From NCBI GenBank assembly GCA_002419215.1, contig DIFQ01000009.1, positions 877-64,876 on the forward strand: a stretch of 64,000 nucleotides of DNA. The letters run 5' to 3'. This DNA comes from Syntrophaceae bacterium UBA5744. GTDB lineage: Bacteria > Desulfobacterota > Syntrophia > Syntrophales > UBA2192. How positions within the stretch are numbered: position 1 is the first letter of the stretch; every line of letters starts with the position of its first letter. The notes below the pieces were generated by a model. The model was given only the letters and a program-made list of their open reading frames with translations. It searched no databases and was not told the origin of the DNA. Positions 42,267-51,033 of this stretch are shown piece by piece. A program made the translations under genes and the position numbers.

Positions 42267-43765
42267 CGCGTCACCACAATCCTTCCCTCCGTACGGGGGT
42301 ACACGGGGGAGTGTTTCTTGAGGTAATCCAGAAAGGCGTCCCTCACGTTGTCGCCGATCACCGCGTTCTTCCCTGCCCGGAAGATGTCGAACCGGTCACC
42401 GCCCGCGGCGAGGAAATCGTTGGTCGTTACCCGGTAGGTGCGCAACCGTTCCGCCGGTTTGCCGCCGATGGCCAGGTCCTTCACGCGGGAACCTTCCGCC
42501 GCCGTCATGTCGTAAACCACCTTCAGTCCTGAGACCTGCAGCATGCCTTCCGTCTTTGCGTTCTGCTCCAGCAGGCCGATGATCTGCGCCCCCGTGAGTT
42601 CCATGGTCATGAGGTTGTTGTCGAAGGGCAGCAGCATGTAGGCCTGCTCCAGGGTGATCTTCCCTTTCGGGATGGTTGTCCGGATCCCCCCGTTGTTCTG
42701 GATGGCCGCATCCGCTCCCGCCGCCTCGCGCATCGCGTCGCAGACGAGGTTTCCGAGATTGGACTCGAAGGGCCGCTTTGCGAGGTCGACACGGGTCTCG
42801 CCCACGACGCGGCCGAATTCCCCGCGGATCTGGTCGTCGTACTTTTTGATGATCCCGGCCACGGCTGTGTCATAGGCATCATTGGGCCCTGCCTTGACCT
42901 TCTGCAGAATCCTGCGCTCGCTGTACCGGGCGATCTTCTTCGTCTCCGTATCTGCGGTGATCTTCATCACCCCCAGCTTCTGGCCGTAGTAGCCGGCCTG
43001 GACGATGATCGTGGAGCCGACGACGACCGGGGTCTTCACCTCCGTGTGGCTGTGCCCCCCCACGATCAGGTCGATCCCCCCGACACGCGAGGCCATCTCC
43101 CTGTCTTCATCGAGACCCATGTGGGACAGGACGATGATAAGGCCGGCCCCTTCCTTTTTCACTTTTTCAATGAGCGCCGGGAGTACCTTCTCGACAGGGA
43201 TCACCCTGTAACCTTTGAGATTCTCCGGTTTCGTGGCGTAGCGCGTCTCGGGCGTCGTGATGCCGATGACGGCCAGCTTCAGGCCCTTTCTCCGGACGAT
43301 GACGCAGGGTTTTACCCCCGGCAGGAGCGCCCCTTTTTCGTCGACGATATTGGCCGACAGGAAAGGAAAGGCCGCCCCGTCTCTCAGGTCGCTGAAGGCC
43401 TCCATCCCCCAGTCGAACTCGTGGTTCCCGATGGTCATGGCGTCGAAGCCCATCCGGTTCATGGTCTCGATGACGGGTTTTCCCCGGAACAGATTCGAGA
43501 TGGGCGTTCCCTGGAACATATCCCCCGCGGAAAGAAGGAGTGTGCCCTCCGGGTTTTTCTCCCGCTCCTCACTGACCATCTTTGCGATGTAGGCCATGCC
43601 CCCCGTTGCCGGCTTGCCTTCCTTGCCGGGCTTGGGGAGAAGGTTGCCGTGGAAGTCATTGATGTGAAGGATGGTGAGGTCGACCGTTTCTGCGGCTGCG
43701 GGGCTGAAGAACGAGGATGCGAAGAAGCACAGGATTGCAGCGAAGACAACGGGGATTCTTTTCAT
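42263..43765 (-). CDS. Exported 5'-nucleotidase / UshA-type metallophosphoesterase
   Basis: 500 residues with a signal peptide (IPVVFAAILCFFASSFFS, cleavage after AAAE). Metal motifs: LHINDFHGNLLP, TIGNHEFDWG, VGGHSHTEV. The C-terminal substrate domain has ESNLGNLVCDAMREAAGADAAIQNNGGIRT and TNDFLAAGGDRFDIF. Removes phosphate from nucleotides or related phosphoesters in the periplasm. The start MKRIPVV was chosen for the signal peptide. Confidence 0.93.
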   Translation of the reverse strand: MKRIPVVFAAILCFFASSFFSPAAAETVDLTILHINDFHGNLLPKPGKEGKPATGGMAYIAKMVSEEREKNPEGTLLLSAGDMFQGTPISNLFRGKPVIETMNRMGFDAMTIGNHEFDWGMEAFSDLRDGAAFPFLSANIVDEKGALLPGVKPCVIVRRKGLKLAVIGITTPETRYATKPENLKGYRVIPVEKVLPALIEKVKKEGAGLIIVLSHMGLDEDREMASRVGGIDLIVGGHSHTEVKTPVVVGSTIIVQAGYYGQKLGVMKITADTETKKIARYSERRILQKVKAGPNDAYDTAVAGIIKKYDDQIRGEFGRVVGETRVDLAKRPFESNLGNLVCDAMREAAGADAAIQNNGGIRTTIPKGKITLEQAYMLLPFDNNLMTMELTGAQIIGLLEQNAKTEGMLQVSGLKVVYDMTAAEGSRVKDLAIGGKPAERLRTYRVTTNDFLAAGGDRFDIFRAGKNAVIGDNVRDAFLDYLKKHSPVYPRTEGRIVVTR

Positions 43766-43929
43766 GATTTGGCACCGCCCTGAGTTGAATTGCCTGCGAG
43801 AGCTTATCATCGACGTCCTTTTGCAAGGGCCGGGCCGCATGACTCAATTTAATGGACAGGCTTTTGCGGATCAAGGAAAAAAGCCGATATTTTTTCCACA
43901 AGGGGGGAGTGGGTTTGCGCTGCAGTTCG

Positions 43930-45045
43930 TTATTTCTTCAGCTGTTCCTTGAGTTTCATGATCCGCCCGTAGGAAGCATCGATCCGCTCGCGGGGGATCT
44001 CGCCTTTCTCGACGAGGGTGCGGATCGTCGATGCGACCCGGGCGGCGATGTCCTCTTCGTAGACGGAATTGTTGGCAAACAGCAGGATGTCGGCGCCGGC
44101 GAGGATCGCCTGTCGAATGGCCGTCTCGAGCCCGTACCGGGCGGCAATGGCTCTCATCTGCATGTCATCGGAGATCACCACGCCCGTAAACCCCATTTCC
44201 TTCCGCAACAGATCGGTCAGTGTATTGCGGGAGAGGGTTGCCGGCCAGACGGGATCGAGCTTCCCGTTGAAGATGTGGGCCGTCATGACCATGTCGGCCT
44301 TGTCCTGCCGGACCAGGCTGCGGAAAGGCTCGAGTTCCACGGCCGTCCACCGGTCCGTCACGTCGACGAACCCCTCATGGGTATCCCCCGCGGCGCTCCC
44401 GTGCCCCGGGAAGTGTTTCGGGGCTGTCAGGACCCCGTTGCGCCTGTGCGCGTCGATGACAGCCAGGGCATGGCGCGTCACCGTGGCGGGGCTGCGGGAA
44501 AAGCTCCTCTCGAGCTTGCCGATAACGGGGTTTTCGGGGTTCAGATCGAGGTCCACGACGGGGACGAAGTTGAGGTTGATGCCAAGCCCCGCCAGGGTCC
44601 TCGCCGTGAGGTCAGCCTGCTTCGTCGTTTTCTTCACGTCGTCAAGCGCACCGAGCCGTTTCTGGGAAAGGGTCGGGGGAAAGCCGTTCTTTTCCTTGAG
44701 GCGGCTGATTTTGCCTCCCTCCTGGTCGACGGCGATGAAAAGGGGGATGCCCGCCAGCTTCTTCAGAGACGATGTGAGGGCCCTGAGCTGCCCGGGCGAT
44801 TCGATGTTGCGCCCGTAAGTGCGCGAGGGGACGTCGTAGTCGAAGAGGATCACGCCGCCGATACGCCGCTGCCGGATATCCCGGGCGATGGGCTGCTCGC
44901 CGGTCACGGAAAGCCCGCGAAATCCCACCATGATCATCTGGCCGATCTTCACATCGAGACCCGGATCGGCGCCGGCTGCGACGGGCACGGGCGCTGCGCC
45001 GGAGAGGAAGATGAGCGCGATGACTGTAACCAGGGTTTGCCGCAT
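43930..45045 (-). CDS. Glycoside hydrolase family 3 (beta-N-acetylhexosaminidase-like)
   Basis: 371 residues, with a probable signal peptide (LVTVIALIFLSGAAPVPVA). DQEGGKISRLKEKNGFPPTL, PKHFPGHGSAAGDTH (His of the acid/base dyad) and VVISDDMQMRAIA (catalytic Asp) match NagZ-type GH3 enzymes. NagZ is cytoplasmic in E. coli; the exported form here suggests periplasmic cell-wall turnover. No operon partner. Confidence 0.9.
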   Translation of the reverse strand: MRQTLVTVIALIFLSGAAPVPVAAGADPGLDVKIGQMIMVGFRGLSVTGEQPIARDIRQRRIGGVILFDYDVPSRTYGRNIESPGQLRALTSSLKKLAGIPLFIAVDQEGGKISRLKEKNGFPPTLSQKRLGALDDVKKTTKQADLTARTLAGLGINLNFVPVVDLDLNPENPVIGKLERSFSRSPATVTRHALAVIDAHRRNGVLTAPKHFPGHGSAAGDTHEGFVDVTDRWTAVELEPFRSLVRQDKADMVMTAHIFNGKLDPVWPATLSRNTLTDLLRKEMGFTGVVISDDMQMRAIAARYGLETAIRQAILAGADILLFANNSVYEEDIAARVASTIRTLVEKGEIPRERIDASYGRIMKLKEQLKK

Positions 45046-45201
45046 GAAACCCTTTTACCGGATAACCCGTCAAAAAGATAGGGGATCGTGCCGTCCGGGG
45101 GGGCAAGATTTATGTTGATTGTCCTGGCCTCATGATTATATCTTAAAAAACGGCGGCACTTCTCATGAACAGGCTGCCGGGTGTTGAAGGGAAGGAAAGG
45201 G

Positions 45202-46248
45202 ATGCAAACGCTATCGGCTCTAATCGTTTCTGTTGTTTTCCTGGCGGCCTTTTGTTCCGGCACCGCTCCGGCCTGGGGGCAGGCGAAGGACATCGAGACG
45301 CTGGCCAGGGAGAGGGCACACCACTCAAACCCGGGCTACCGCAATCCCTGGATCTCCGAGGAGCGGGCCGGCAGCACCATGCGGCTTCTCGAATGGAAGG
45401 TCAGCTCCAATCCCTACCGGAAAGAAAAAAAGAATAAGCCCTACGTGTCGGTGACAAGGCCCGATGTGAAGGCCATCGTTCAGGGGGGGGACTCCGTTAC
45501 CTATCTCGGGCATGCAACCCTATGGATTCGGGTCAACGGCCAGAACATCATCACGGACCCCGTCTTCGGGGACATCGTCTGGTTCATCGACCGTTATGCC
45601 CCGTTCCCCCTGCCGCCCGAGGAGCTGGCCCCCATGCAGGTGGTCCTCATCTCCCACAACCACTATGATCATCTCGACAAGGACAGCATCCGCAAGCTCG
45701 GGACGGGACCTCTTTACCTCACCCCGCTGGGCTACAGGGATTGGTTCGAGGACGTTCTTCCCGGGGCAAGAGTCATCGAGCTGGACTGGTTTCAGAAATA
45801 CACGCTTCACGGGGTGACCTACCGGCTTCTGCCCGTCCAGCACTGGACGAAGCGCACCCCCTTCAACACGAACCGTTCGCTCTGGGGCTCCTGGTTGATC
45901 GAGTCGGCAAATCGCAAGGTCTACTTCGCCGGGGACTCGGGTTACTTCCCGGGGTTTGCAGAGTACGGCCGAAAGTTCGGCCCCATGGATGCCGCCCTTC
46001 TTCCGATAGGCTCTTACCAGCCCCGCTGGTTCATGTCCGTCTACCACATGGATCCCGGCGAGGCCGTGCAGGCCTTTCGGGAACTGCGGGCAAAGGTCTT
46101 GATCCCCCAGCAGTGGGGTGTCTTCGATCTTACCGACGAACCCATGGATCTGCCGCCAAAGGATTACCGGAAGGCGGCCGGGATGGTTGGCCTGACCGAA
46201 GAGCAAGCACCCGTCGTGCCCCACGGGGGAACCCATTTTCTGCCCTGA
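45202..46248 (+). CDS. MBL-fold metal-dependent hydrolase, NAPE-PLD/UlaG-like
   Basis: 348 residues with a signal peptide (LIVSVVFLAAFCSGTAPAWG). TYLGHATLWIRVNGQNIITD, the zinc motif SHNHYDHLDKDS, VQHWTKRTPFNTNRSLWGSW and FAGDSGYFPGFAEYG are characteristic of NAPE-hydrolysing phospholipase D-like proteins. Probably acts on a phospholipid-like or lactone ester in the envelope. ATG 45202 follows GGAAGGAAAGGG. Confidence 0.9.
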   Translation: MQTLSALIVSVVFLAAFCSGTAPAWGQAKDIETLARERAHHSNPGYRNPWISEERAGSTMRLLEWKVSSNPYRKEKKNKPYVSVTRPDVKAIVQGGDSVTYLGHATLWIRVNGQNIITDPVFGDIVWFIDRYAPFPLPPEELAPMQVVLISHNHYDHLDKDSIRKLGTGPLYLTPLGYRDWFEDVLPGARVIELDWFQKYTLHGVTYRLLPVQHWTKRTPFNTNRSLWGSWLIESANRKVYFAGDSGYFPGFAEYGRKFGPMDAALLPIGSYQPRWFMSVYHMDPGEAVQAFRELRAKVLIPQQWGVFDLTDEPMDLPPKDYRKAAGMVGLTEEQAPVVPHGGTHFLP

Positions 46249-46265
46249 TACGCCCAGGGCAGAAA

Positions 46266-46386
46266 ACAGAGGGTGAGAGGGTGAGAGGGTGAGAGGGTAA
46301 GAAGATGCGTGGTTGAGAACTCTCGGACGCGGAAATTGGAAAGGCTGCGCCGACCTTCTCACCTTCTCACGTTCTTACCGTCTGTC
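46266..46386. repeat. 8-base-word inverted repeat (GTGAGAGG class)
   Basis: Left words are three exact GTGAGAGG units then GTAAGAAG; right words CCTTCTCA, CCTTCTCA, CGTTCTTA. It separates the convergent hydrolase and DUF493 genes and ends at the DUF493 stop (46390). Confidence 0.7.
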
Positions 46387-46389
46387 TTT

Positions 46390-46656
46390 TCACAGGACGA
46401 CCTTGACAGCCGGGTGCCTGCGAAGGCACTCGTAGATCTCGATGCGGCACTCTTCGCTCGTGACGACGATTTCCACGTCGAGGCAGTGGTATTTGCCTGT
46501 AAGGCTCGTGTTGGACGGGGTGATGGTGTGGGGGCGCTCCTGGATCACCTCGGCAATGGCTCTTCGGAGACGTTCCACGTCCGAGCCGATGACCTTGTAG
46601 CCCCAGGGGCATGGATAATCGATATCGGGCTTGCCGCCCGATCGGTTGATGATCAA
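46390..46656 (-). CDS. DUF493 (YbeD-like) family protein
   Basis: 88 residues. DYPCPWGYKVIGSDVERLRR, SNTSLTGKYHCLDVEIVVTS and ECLRRHPAVKVVL are the regular DUF493 blocks (ferredoxin-like fold). The family has a proposed regulatory role near lipoate synthesis in E. coli, but no such genes are here. Confidence 0.87.
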   Translation of the reverse strand: MIINRSGGKPDIDYPCPWGYKVIGSDVERLRRAIAEVIQERPHTITPSNTSLTGKYHCLDVEIVVTSEECRIEIYECLRRHPAVKVVL

Positions 46657-46799
46657 GACAAAACTCCCGAAGGTTTTCCGCTAATTAAGACCCTGATCCG
46701 ACCTTTGTCAAGGGGGCTTTCGGCCGGTTCATGCACAACCATGTCGGCGGCCGTCCGGGAAGGGATCGCTTGGCGGGGCGGGAGCCCATCTAATCTTCG

Positions 46800-46834
46800 A
46801 GGGTCTCCCGGAAACGGGAGACCCTTTCTTTTTA
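46800..46834 (+). terminator. Strong hairpin with T-run
   Basis: AGGGTCTCCCG and CGGGAGACCCT pair perfectly around GAAA, then TTCTTTTT on the plus strand. It lies just downstream of the RNA-binding protein gene read right to left, where no T-run follows, so its direction of action is uncertain. Confidence 0.75.
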
Positions 46835-46862
46835 AATTGTTTGGAGTGAGAAAAGCCGGAGT

Positions 46863-47174
46863 CTAGTAGCGGGGTCTGCCGCCGCCGCCACCGGGGCGCC
46901 TCATGCCACCGCCGCCACCGCGTCCGTCATCCTGGCGGGGGCGCGCCTCGTTGACATTGAGCTTCCGTCCCTTCAGTTCCTTGCCATTCATCCCGCTGAT
47001 GGCAGCCTGGCCCTGTTCCGCCGAGCCCATCTCGACAAAACCGAATCCTTTCGACTGGCCGCTCATCTTGTCCTTGATGATGGACACGGATGCCACCTGA
47101 CCGAACGCTTCGAAGGCCTGCTTCAAATCCTCTTCCGTGACACTGTAAGACATGTTCCCGACGTAAATCTTCAT
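46863..47174 (-). CDS. RRM-domain RNA-binding protein with Gly/Arg tail
   Basis: 103 residues. RNP2 is IYVGNMSYSVT, RNP1 is KGFGFVEM, then EARPRQDDGRGGGGGMRRPG, a glycine/arginine-rich tail. Such bacterial RRM proteins resemble cold-shock RNA chaperones. ATG 47174 follows CAGGAGAGG. Together with the DEAD-box helicase next upstream it may act in RNA remodelling (inference). Confidence 0.93.
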   Translation of the reverse strand: MKIYVGNMSYSVTEEDLKQAFEAFGQVASVSIIKDKMSGQSKGFGFVEMGSAEQGQAAISGMNGKELKGRKLNVNEARPRQDDGRGGGGGMRRPGGGGGRPRY

Positions 47175-47316
47175 CGACCTCTCCTGAAAAATTGATGTTG
47201 CCTGTGATGATCCCCTGATACTCTTCCGGCTTTCCAAAAATCTTAACGAGTGGTTATCACATAAGGGGCCGGACTGCAATGCTAATCATGCCCCCCATGT
47301 TTTGCCCTTGTCGGGG

Positions 47317-48645
47317 TCAGCGGACGCTTCGCGCCCTGCGCGATCGGGACCGGGGCGTCGAGAACAGGGTGACTTTCCTCGCTCCCCCCGTCGAACCGGT
47401 GCTCGCCTGGGCCGAGGCAAAGGACGAAAGCTCACGTCGCATCGGCTGCGTATTCGCTTGTGCGGAACGGTCCCGGCCTCCGAACCCCTGGCGCCCCCCT
47501 CTTCCGCTGCTTTCCCTCAACGGCGCGGCATAGTCGAAGTCTTCCAGCGTCCGTCTCTCGATCTGCTCGCCGAGGACATTCTCGATGGCCCACACGAAGG
47601 CCCTGTCCTCGCGGGTGACAAAGGTAAAGGCATCGCCGGTTCTCTCAGCGCGGCCCGTGCGGCCGATACGATGGGTGTACGCGTCGACGGTGTCAGGCAT
47701 GTCGTAATTGATCACGTGCGAAATCCGGGAAATGTCCAGGCCGCGGGCGGCGATGTCGGTCGCCACGAGGATCCGGTACTTGCCGTTCCGGAAGCCGCTG
47801 AGCGACTCCTGCCGCTGGCTCTGGGACAGGTCGCCCTGGAGCGATGTGACCGGGAACCCCGCCTTTTTCAGGTGCTTCGCCACGCGCGTTGCGCGGTCTT
47901 TCGTCCGGGTGAAGACCAGGACCGAATCCGTGTCCGTGCGGTCCAGGATCTTCGACAGCAGGGCCGTCTTGAGATGCTGTTCCACGGGATACAGGGCATG
48001 GGAGACCGTTGACACCGGGGCGGCCAGGCCGACCTGCACGGTGACGGGGTTGTGAAGGACTTCCCTTGCCAGGTGCCTGATTTCGTCGGGAATCGTGGCC
48101 GAGAACAGAAGGGTCTGTCGCTTGGCGGGAATTCTTTTCAGGATTTTCCGGACATCGGGCATAAAGCCCATGTCGAACATGCGGTCCGCCTCGTCCAGGA
48201 CCAGCACTTCCATGTGGGACAGATCAATGACTCCCTGGTCCATGAGGTCAAGCAGGCGACCGGGGCAGGCCACGACGATCTCGGCGCCCTCCTGCAGTTT
48301 CCTGACCTGGGGGTTCTGCTTCACGCCACCGTAAACGGTGACGCTCTTCAGCTTTGTTTTTCGTCCCAGCTGGTCGATGGCTTCGTGGATCTGCTCCGCG
48401 AGCTCCCGGGTGGGGGCGACGATGAGTGCACGGACACGCTTGCGCGGCCCTTCCATCAGCTTCTGCAGGATCGGGAGGCCGAAGGCGGCCGTTTTTCCCG
48501 TCCCGGTCTGGGCCATTCCCATGACGTCGTGGCCCTGCAGGATGAGCGGAATACACTGGGACTGGATCGGCGTGGGCTCCTCGTAGCCGAGGGCCTGAAC
48601 GGCCGCTTCGATAGTAGGGTGAAACTTGAACAACTTGAAACTCAT
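47317..48645 (-). CDS. DEAD-box RNA helicase (RhlE-like)
   Basis: 442 residues. Q motif FKFHPTIEAAVQALGYEEPTPIQ, Walker A AQTGTGKT, PTRELAEQ, VLDEADRMFDMGF, SATIP, VATDIAARGLD and HRIGRTGRAER in order. The C-terminus is a long basic/Gly-Ser tail (RGGRQGFGGRDRSAQAN). Unwinds RNA for ribosome assembly or turnover. It is followed by the RRM gene on the same strand. Confidence 0.94.
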   Translation of the reverse strand: MSFKLFKFHPTIEAAVQALGYEEPTPIQSQCIPLILQGHDVMGMAQTGTGKTAAFGLPILQKLMEGPRKRVRALIVAPTRELAEQIHEAIDQLGRKTKLKSVTVYGGVKQNPQVRKLQEGAEIVVACPGRLLDLMDQGVIDLSHMEVLVLDEADRMFDMGFMPDVRKILKRIPAKRQTLLFSATIPDEIRHLAREVLHNPVTVQVGLAAPVSTVSHALYPVEQHLKTALLSKILDRTDTDSVLVFTRTKDRATRVAKHLKKAGFPVTSLQGDLSQSQRQESLSGFRNGKYRILVATDIAARGLDISRISHVINYDMPDTVDAYTHRIGRTGRAERTGDAFTFVTREDRAFVWAIENVLGEQIERRTLEDFDYAAPLRESSGRGGRQGFGGRDRSAQANTQPMRRELSSFASAQASTGSTGGARKVTLFSTPRSRSRRARSVR

Positions 48646-48676
48646 TAACGGATAAACCTCTTTTCTCGCATATGTA

Positions 48677-48713
48677 CCGGGGAGATCCCCGGCCTGCCCG
48701 CCTCCGTGCGGGC
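48677..48713. repeat. Two adjacent GC hairpins
   Basis: CCGGGGAGATCCCCGG is a perfect palindrome, followed by GCCCGCCTCCGTGCGGGC. They occupy the gap between the 54-residue protein gene and the helicase, which are on one strand. They may set different transcript levels. Confidence 0.55.
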
Positions 48714-48729
48714 GATCGATTCGTATCGT

Positions 48730-48894
48730 TTACGCTTCGGCTTCCGCCGGTGCGGATTCTGCGCCCACGCTGCCTTCTACAGTCTCGTTCCGGGCGTTCT
48801 TGCTCTGGCGCCGGGCCATCTTCTCGGTGGCTTTTCTCTGGCGCTCCAATTCTTTTTGTCTCTTGATAAACTGGTTGTGATTCCTTTTTCCCAT
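48730..48894 (-). CDS. 54-residue basic protein
   Basis: MGKRNHNQFIKRQKELERQR, then KATEKMARRQSKNARN and an acidic/Ala tail: a single long charged helix. Excellent AGGAGG site at ATG 48894. Placed directly upstream of an RNA helicase gene, it may bind nucleic acid or ribosomes (inference). I recall similar short proteins beside rhlE in related bacteria. Confidence 0.7.
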   Translation of the reverse strand: MGKRNHNQFIKRQKELERQRKATEKMARRQSKNARNETVEGSVGAESAPAEAEA

Positions 48895-48936
48895 GTTCCT
48901 CCTGTGCGAACCGGCACAATCTGCATCAATCGGGCC

Positions 48937-48973
48937 AAAAAAAATCCCCACGACCTTTCACAGGCTCTGGGGA
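48937..48973 (-). terminator. Rho-independent terminator
   Basis: On the minus strand CCCCAGAGCCTGTGAAAGGT CGTGGGG is followed by T8. It ends the unit read from the nitrous-oxide-stimulated-promoter-family gene and precedes the 54-residue gene. Confidence 0.7.
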
Positions 48974-49031
48974 CAATATGTGTCAAAACCGGTTCAAAGC
49001 ACGCATAACCTAATGCTTTTCCCAGTCATTG

Positions 49032-49394
49032 TCAAGGTTTATTTGCGGCGCGGCTTTCGGGGCCGGAAAGGGCCGGTGCCTTCCGTCGGCCATCGAGGAG
49101 GTGAAACGCTGCAAGGACCGGGTGTCTCCAGATCATCCGGGGGCCGGCATGGCGCATGACGGCAAGGATTTGCTCCCGCATGTCGGGCCTGTAGCAATGG
49201 ACGGTGCAGTTGGCGCAGGTCGGCTTCCTCACCCCGAAGGGGCATTTGTCGAGACGCTTTGCGGCGTAGGCGAGAAGTCCTGAACAAACGGCGCACAATT
49301 TTCCCTTTGTGCCGTGGCGGTCCCGGCAGAAGATCCGGATCATGGCCTCCAGGGTTTCGCGCTCCCTCTCGATTCTGGGGTGGGCTGTTGCCAT
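49032..49394 (-). CDS. Nitrous oxide-stimulated promoter family protein (YgbA-like)
   Basis: 120 residues. PRIERERETLEAMIRIFCRD, CAVCSGLLAYAAKRLDKCP, GVRKPTCANCTVHCYRPDMR and MRHAGPRMIWRHPVLAAFHL match the YgbA pattern, a cysteine-rich protein associated with nitrosative stress in enterics. Eight cysteines in CxxC pairs suggest metal binding. Start ATG 49394 has a poor ribosome site. Confidence 0.88.
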   Translation of the reverse strand: MATAHPRIERERETLEAMIRIFCRDRHGTKGKLCAVCSGLLAYAAKRLDKCPFGVRKPTCANCTVHCYRPDMREQILAVMRHAGPRMIWRHPVLAAFHLLDGRRKAPALSGPESRAANKP

Positions 49395-49403
49395 GGGGAC
49401 AAT

Positions 49404-49460
49404 ATAATGCGGCCGGCGCCCGATGGAAAGCCTTTTCCCGATCGGGGCCGGCCGCATTAT
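49404..49460. repeat. Long near-perfect palindrome
   Basis: ATAATGCGGCCGGC at 49404-49417 is exactly mirrored by GCCGGCCGCATTAT at 49447-49460, and the inner CGCCCGAT/ATCGGGG also nearly pair. It lies between the cytochrome P460 stop and the YgbA start. No T-run follows. Confidence 0.7.
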
Positions 49461-49487
49461 GAGTTGTCCGCACGGATCGTCTTGAAA

Positions 49488-49979
49488 TTACTTCATCTTG
49501 CTCGTGTAGACGTAGTCGTTCGATTTCTGGGCCTCGTGGCACTTGATGCACTCGTCGATCTTGCCTTCCTGGTCCACCTTGCCGCTGGCCTTGTACTGCG
49601 CCCAAAACCAGTCGCCGCCCTTGGGGTTGTAGCCCTTCACCTTGTACATCACGTCGATGTGCTTGAGCTTCTTGTTCTTGTCGAAGTTGTCCTGGACGAT
49701 CATGGCCCCGTCGGCGAACTTGCCCTTCTTGGCCTTGATGGAGTCGAAGGCGATCTGGTTCACATAGCTCGTCAGGAACGCCCCGTGGGGCTCGGGGCCC
49801 TTGTACTGGGGCTCGGTACCGGGCCACATCTTCCAGTTCTGGTACTTGCCGTTCTGGATGAATTCCCAGACGGACTTGCCGTCGGCTGCGGGGCCTTTTT
49901 TTGCCTGGGCGAAAAGCATGCCCGAAAGGACAAGAGTAACGGCGAGAACAATCGCGAGAACAAGCAATCCTTTTTTCAT
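49488..49979 (-). CDS. Cytochrome P460 family protein
   Basis: 163 residues with a signal peptide (LLVLAIVLAVTLVLSGMLFAQ). One c-type haem site CIKCH near the C-terminus in EGKIDECIKCHEAQKSND, followed by YVYTSK, as in P460-type proteins. Others of this family oxidise hydroxylamine or detoxify NO. It is periplasmic. The gene is next to the YgbA-like protein, so both may deal with nitrogen oxides (inference). Confidence 0.9.
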   Translation of the reverse strand: MKKGLLVLAIVLAVTLVLSGMLFAQAKKGPAADGKSVWEFIQNGKYQNWKMWPGTEPQYKGPEPHGAFLTSYVNQIAFDSIKAKKGKFADGAMIVQDNFDKNKKLKHIDVMYKVKGYNPKGGDWFWAQYKASGKVDQEGKIDECIKCHEAQKSNDYVYTSKMK

Positions 49980-50147
49980 GTTCAATACCTCTTTTCTGCT
50001 GGTGTTATGCCTTTTGGCAGACCTTCCTGCCTCACGATGGAAATAACGCACTTCTGACCTGCCGGATGACATGGATGGCACTTGCCCCTGAGCCTTCCCG
50101 AAATTCCCTCTCCGCGATGGCGGCGACGATGCTGCGAAGGCTCTGAT

Positions 50148-50975
50148 TTATTTGGTTATGATCGTCCCGACGTGTTTGCCGGAGAGGGCCTTTGTGATGT
50201 TTCCCTTCTTGAGACCGTTTACAATCTGGATGCGGTCGAGGACCTCGCTGTTCTGGAGGATCTCCAGGCAGGGACGCTCGATGATGAGATCGTCGAGGTT
50301 TCGCTGGATCAACTCCCCGGCGCTGATCTTCCCGATGAATTTCGCTTTTTTGTTTTTCTTGGGGTTGTCCGTGTAGAGGCCGTCCTCGTCCTTGACGAGG
50401 ATGCAGCTTTTCGCCCCGATGAGATCCGCCACGATCAGGGTGCCCACGTCGGTGCGATGGATCGGGATCCGCCACTTCGGCGACGGCAGGGCGTAGTAGT
50501 CGTAAGGGGGCATCCCGTGCATGACGGGGATGCAGCCCTGGGCAAAGTAGGTCGGCAGTTTCATGATCTCGTCGTGGCCGATCTTGATGCCGCCCCAGGG
50601 AGAAAGCAGGGTGGCCACCAGCAGGGCGTTCTGCTCGGAGATGGAGCTTCCGAACTTGGAGATGATTCCCGTGGGCATCCCCAGTTCGAGGCCGATGGCG
50701 TAGATGTGACGGCTGCGCGTCCCGCCGCCTGCAAGCAGGAACATCTTGTGCTTCTTCTTGTTTGCGGCGATTTCTTTTACGACTGCCGGCAGGGCCTTCT
50801 TTCCGAGGTCGCAGATGGACTGCCCGCCGATCTTCAGGACGTGCACGTCCGGAAAGAGCCTCTGCTGAGGGGCCACGTCGTAGCCTTCTGCGAAGGATCG
50901 GCTGACGAGACTCTCCCCCATGAGCTTGCTCTTAACGTGCAAGCGTTTCCCGTCGCGCTCCCGGATCAGCGCCAT
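50148..50975 (-). CDS. Molybdenum-storage-protein (MosA/MosB)-like amino acid kinase-fold protein
   Basis: 275 residues. DVHVLKIGGQSICDLGKKAL, AGGGTRSRHIYAIGLELGMP, GSSISEQNALLVA, GMPPYDYYALPSPKWRIPIH, LVKDEDGLYTDNPKKNKKAK and NGLKKGNITKALSGKHVGTI follow Azotobacter MosA/B block by block, including the UMP-kinase-like GMPPY and RTDVG segments. In Azotobacter the hexamer stores molybdate or tungstate as oxide clusters using ATP. Only one such gene is seen, so the complex may be homomeric. It is the last member of the tungstate transport run. Confidence in family is high, in tungsten storage moderate. Confidence 0.85.
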   Translation of the reverse strand: MALIRERDGKRLHVKSKLMGESLVSRSFAEGYDVAPQQRLFPDVHVLKIGGQSICDLGKKALPAVVKEIAANKKKHKMFLLAGGGTRSRHIYAIGLELGMPTGIISKFGSSISEQNALLVATLLSPWGGIKIGHDEIMKLPTYFAQGCIPVMHGMPPYDYYALPSPKWRIPIHRTDVGTLIVADLIGAKSCILVKDEDGLYTDNPKKNKKAKFIGKISAGELIQRNLDDLIIERPCLEILQNSEVLDRIQIVNGLKKGNITKALSGKHVGTIITK

Positions 50976-51033
50976 GGTTCCTCCTTATGGTTTCGTCAGG
51001 GTTGACATGCTGTGGCTGAAGGGTGAAAGTCTC

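Noticed and set aside
46266..46386. G-quadruplex from repeated GAGGG
   Set aside because: GGG runs are separated by five bases and the array has a complementary right arm, so hairpin formation is the better explanation.
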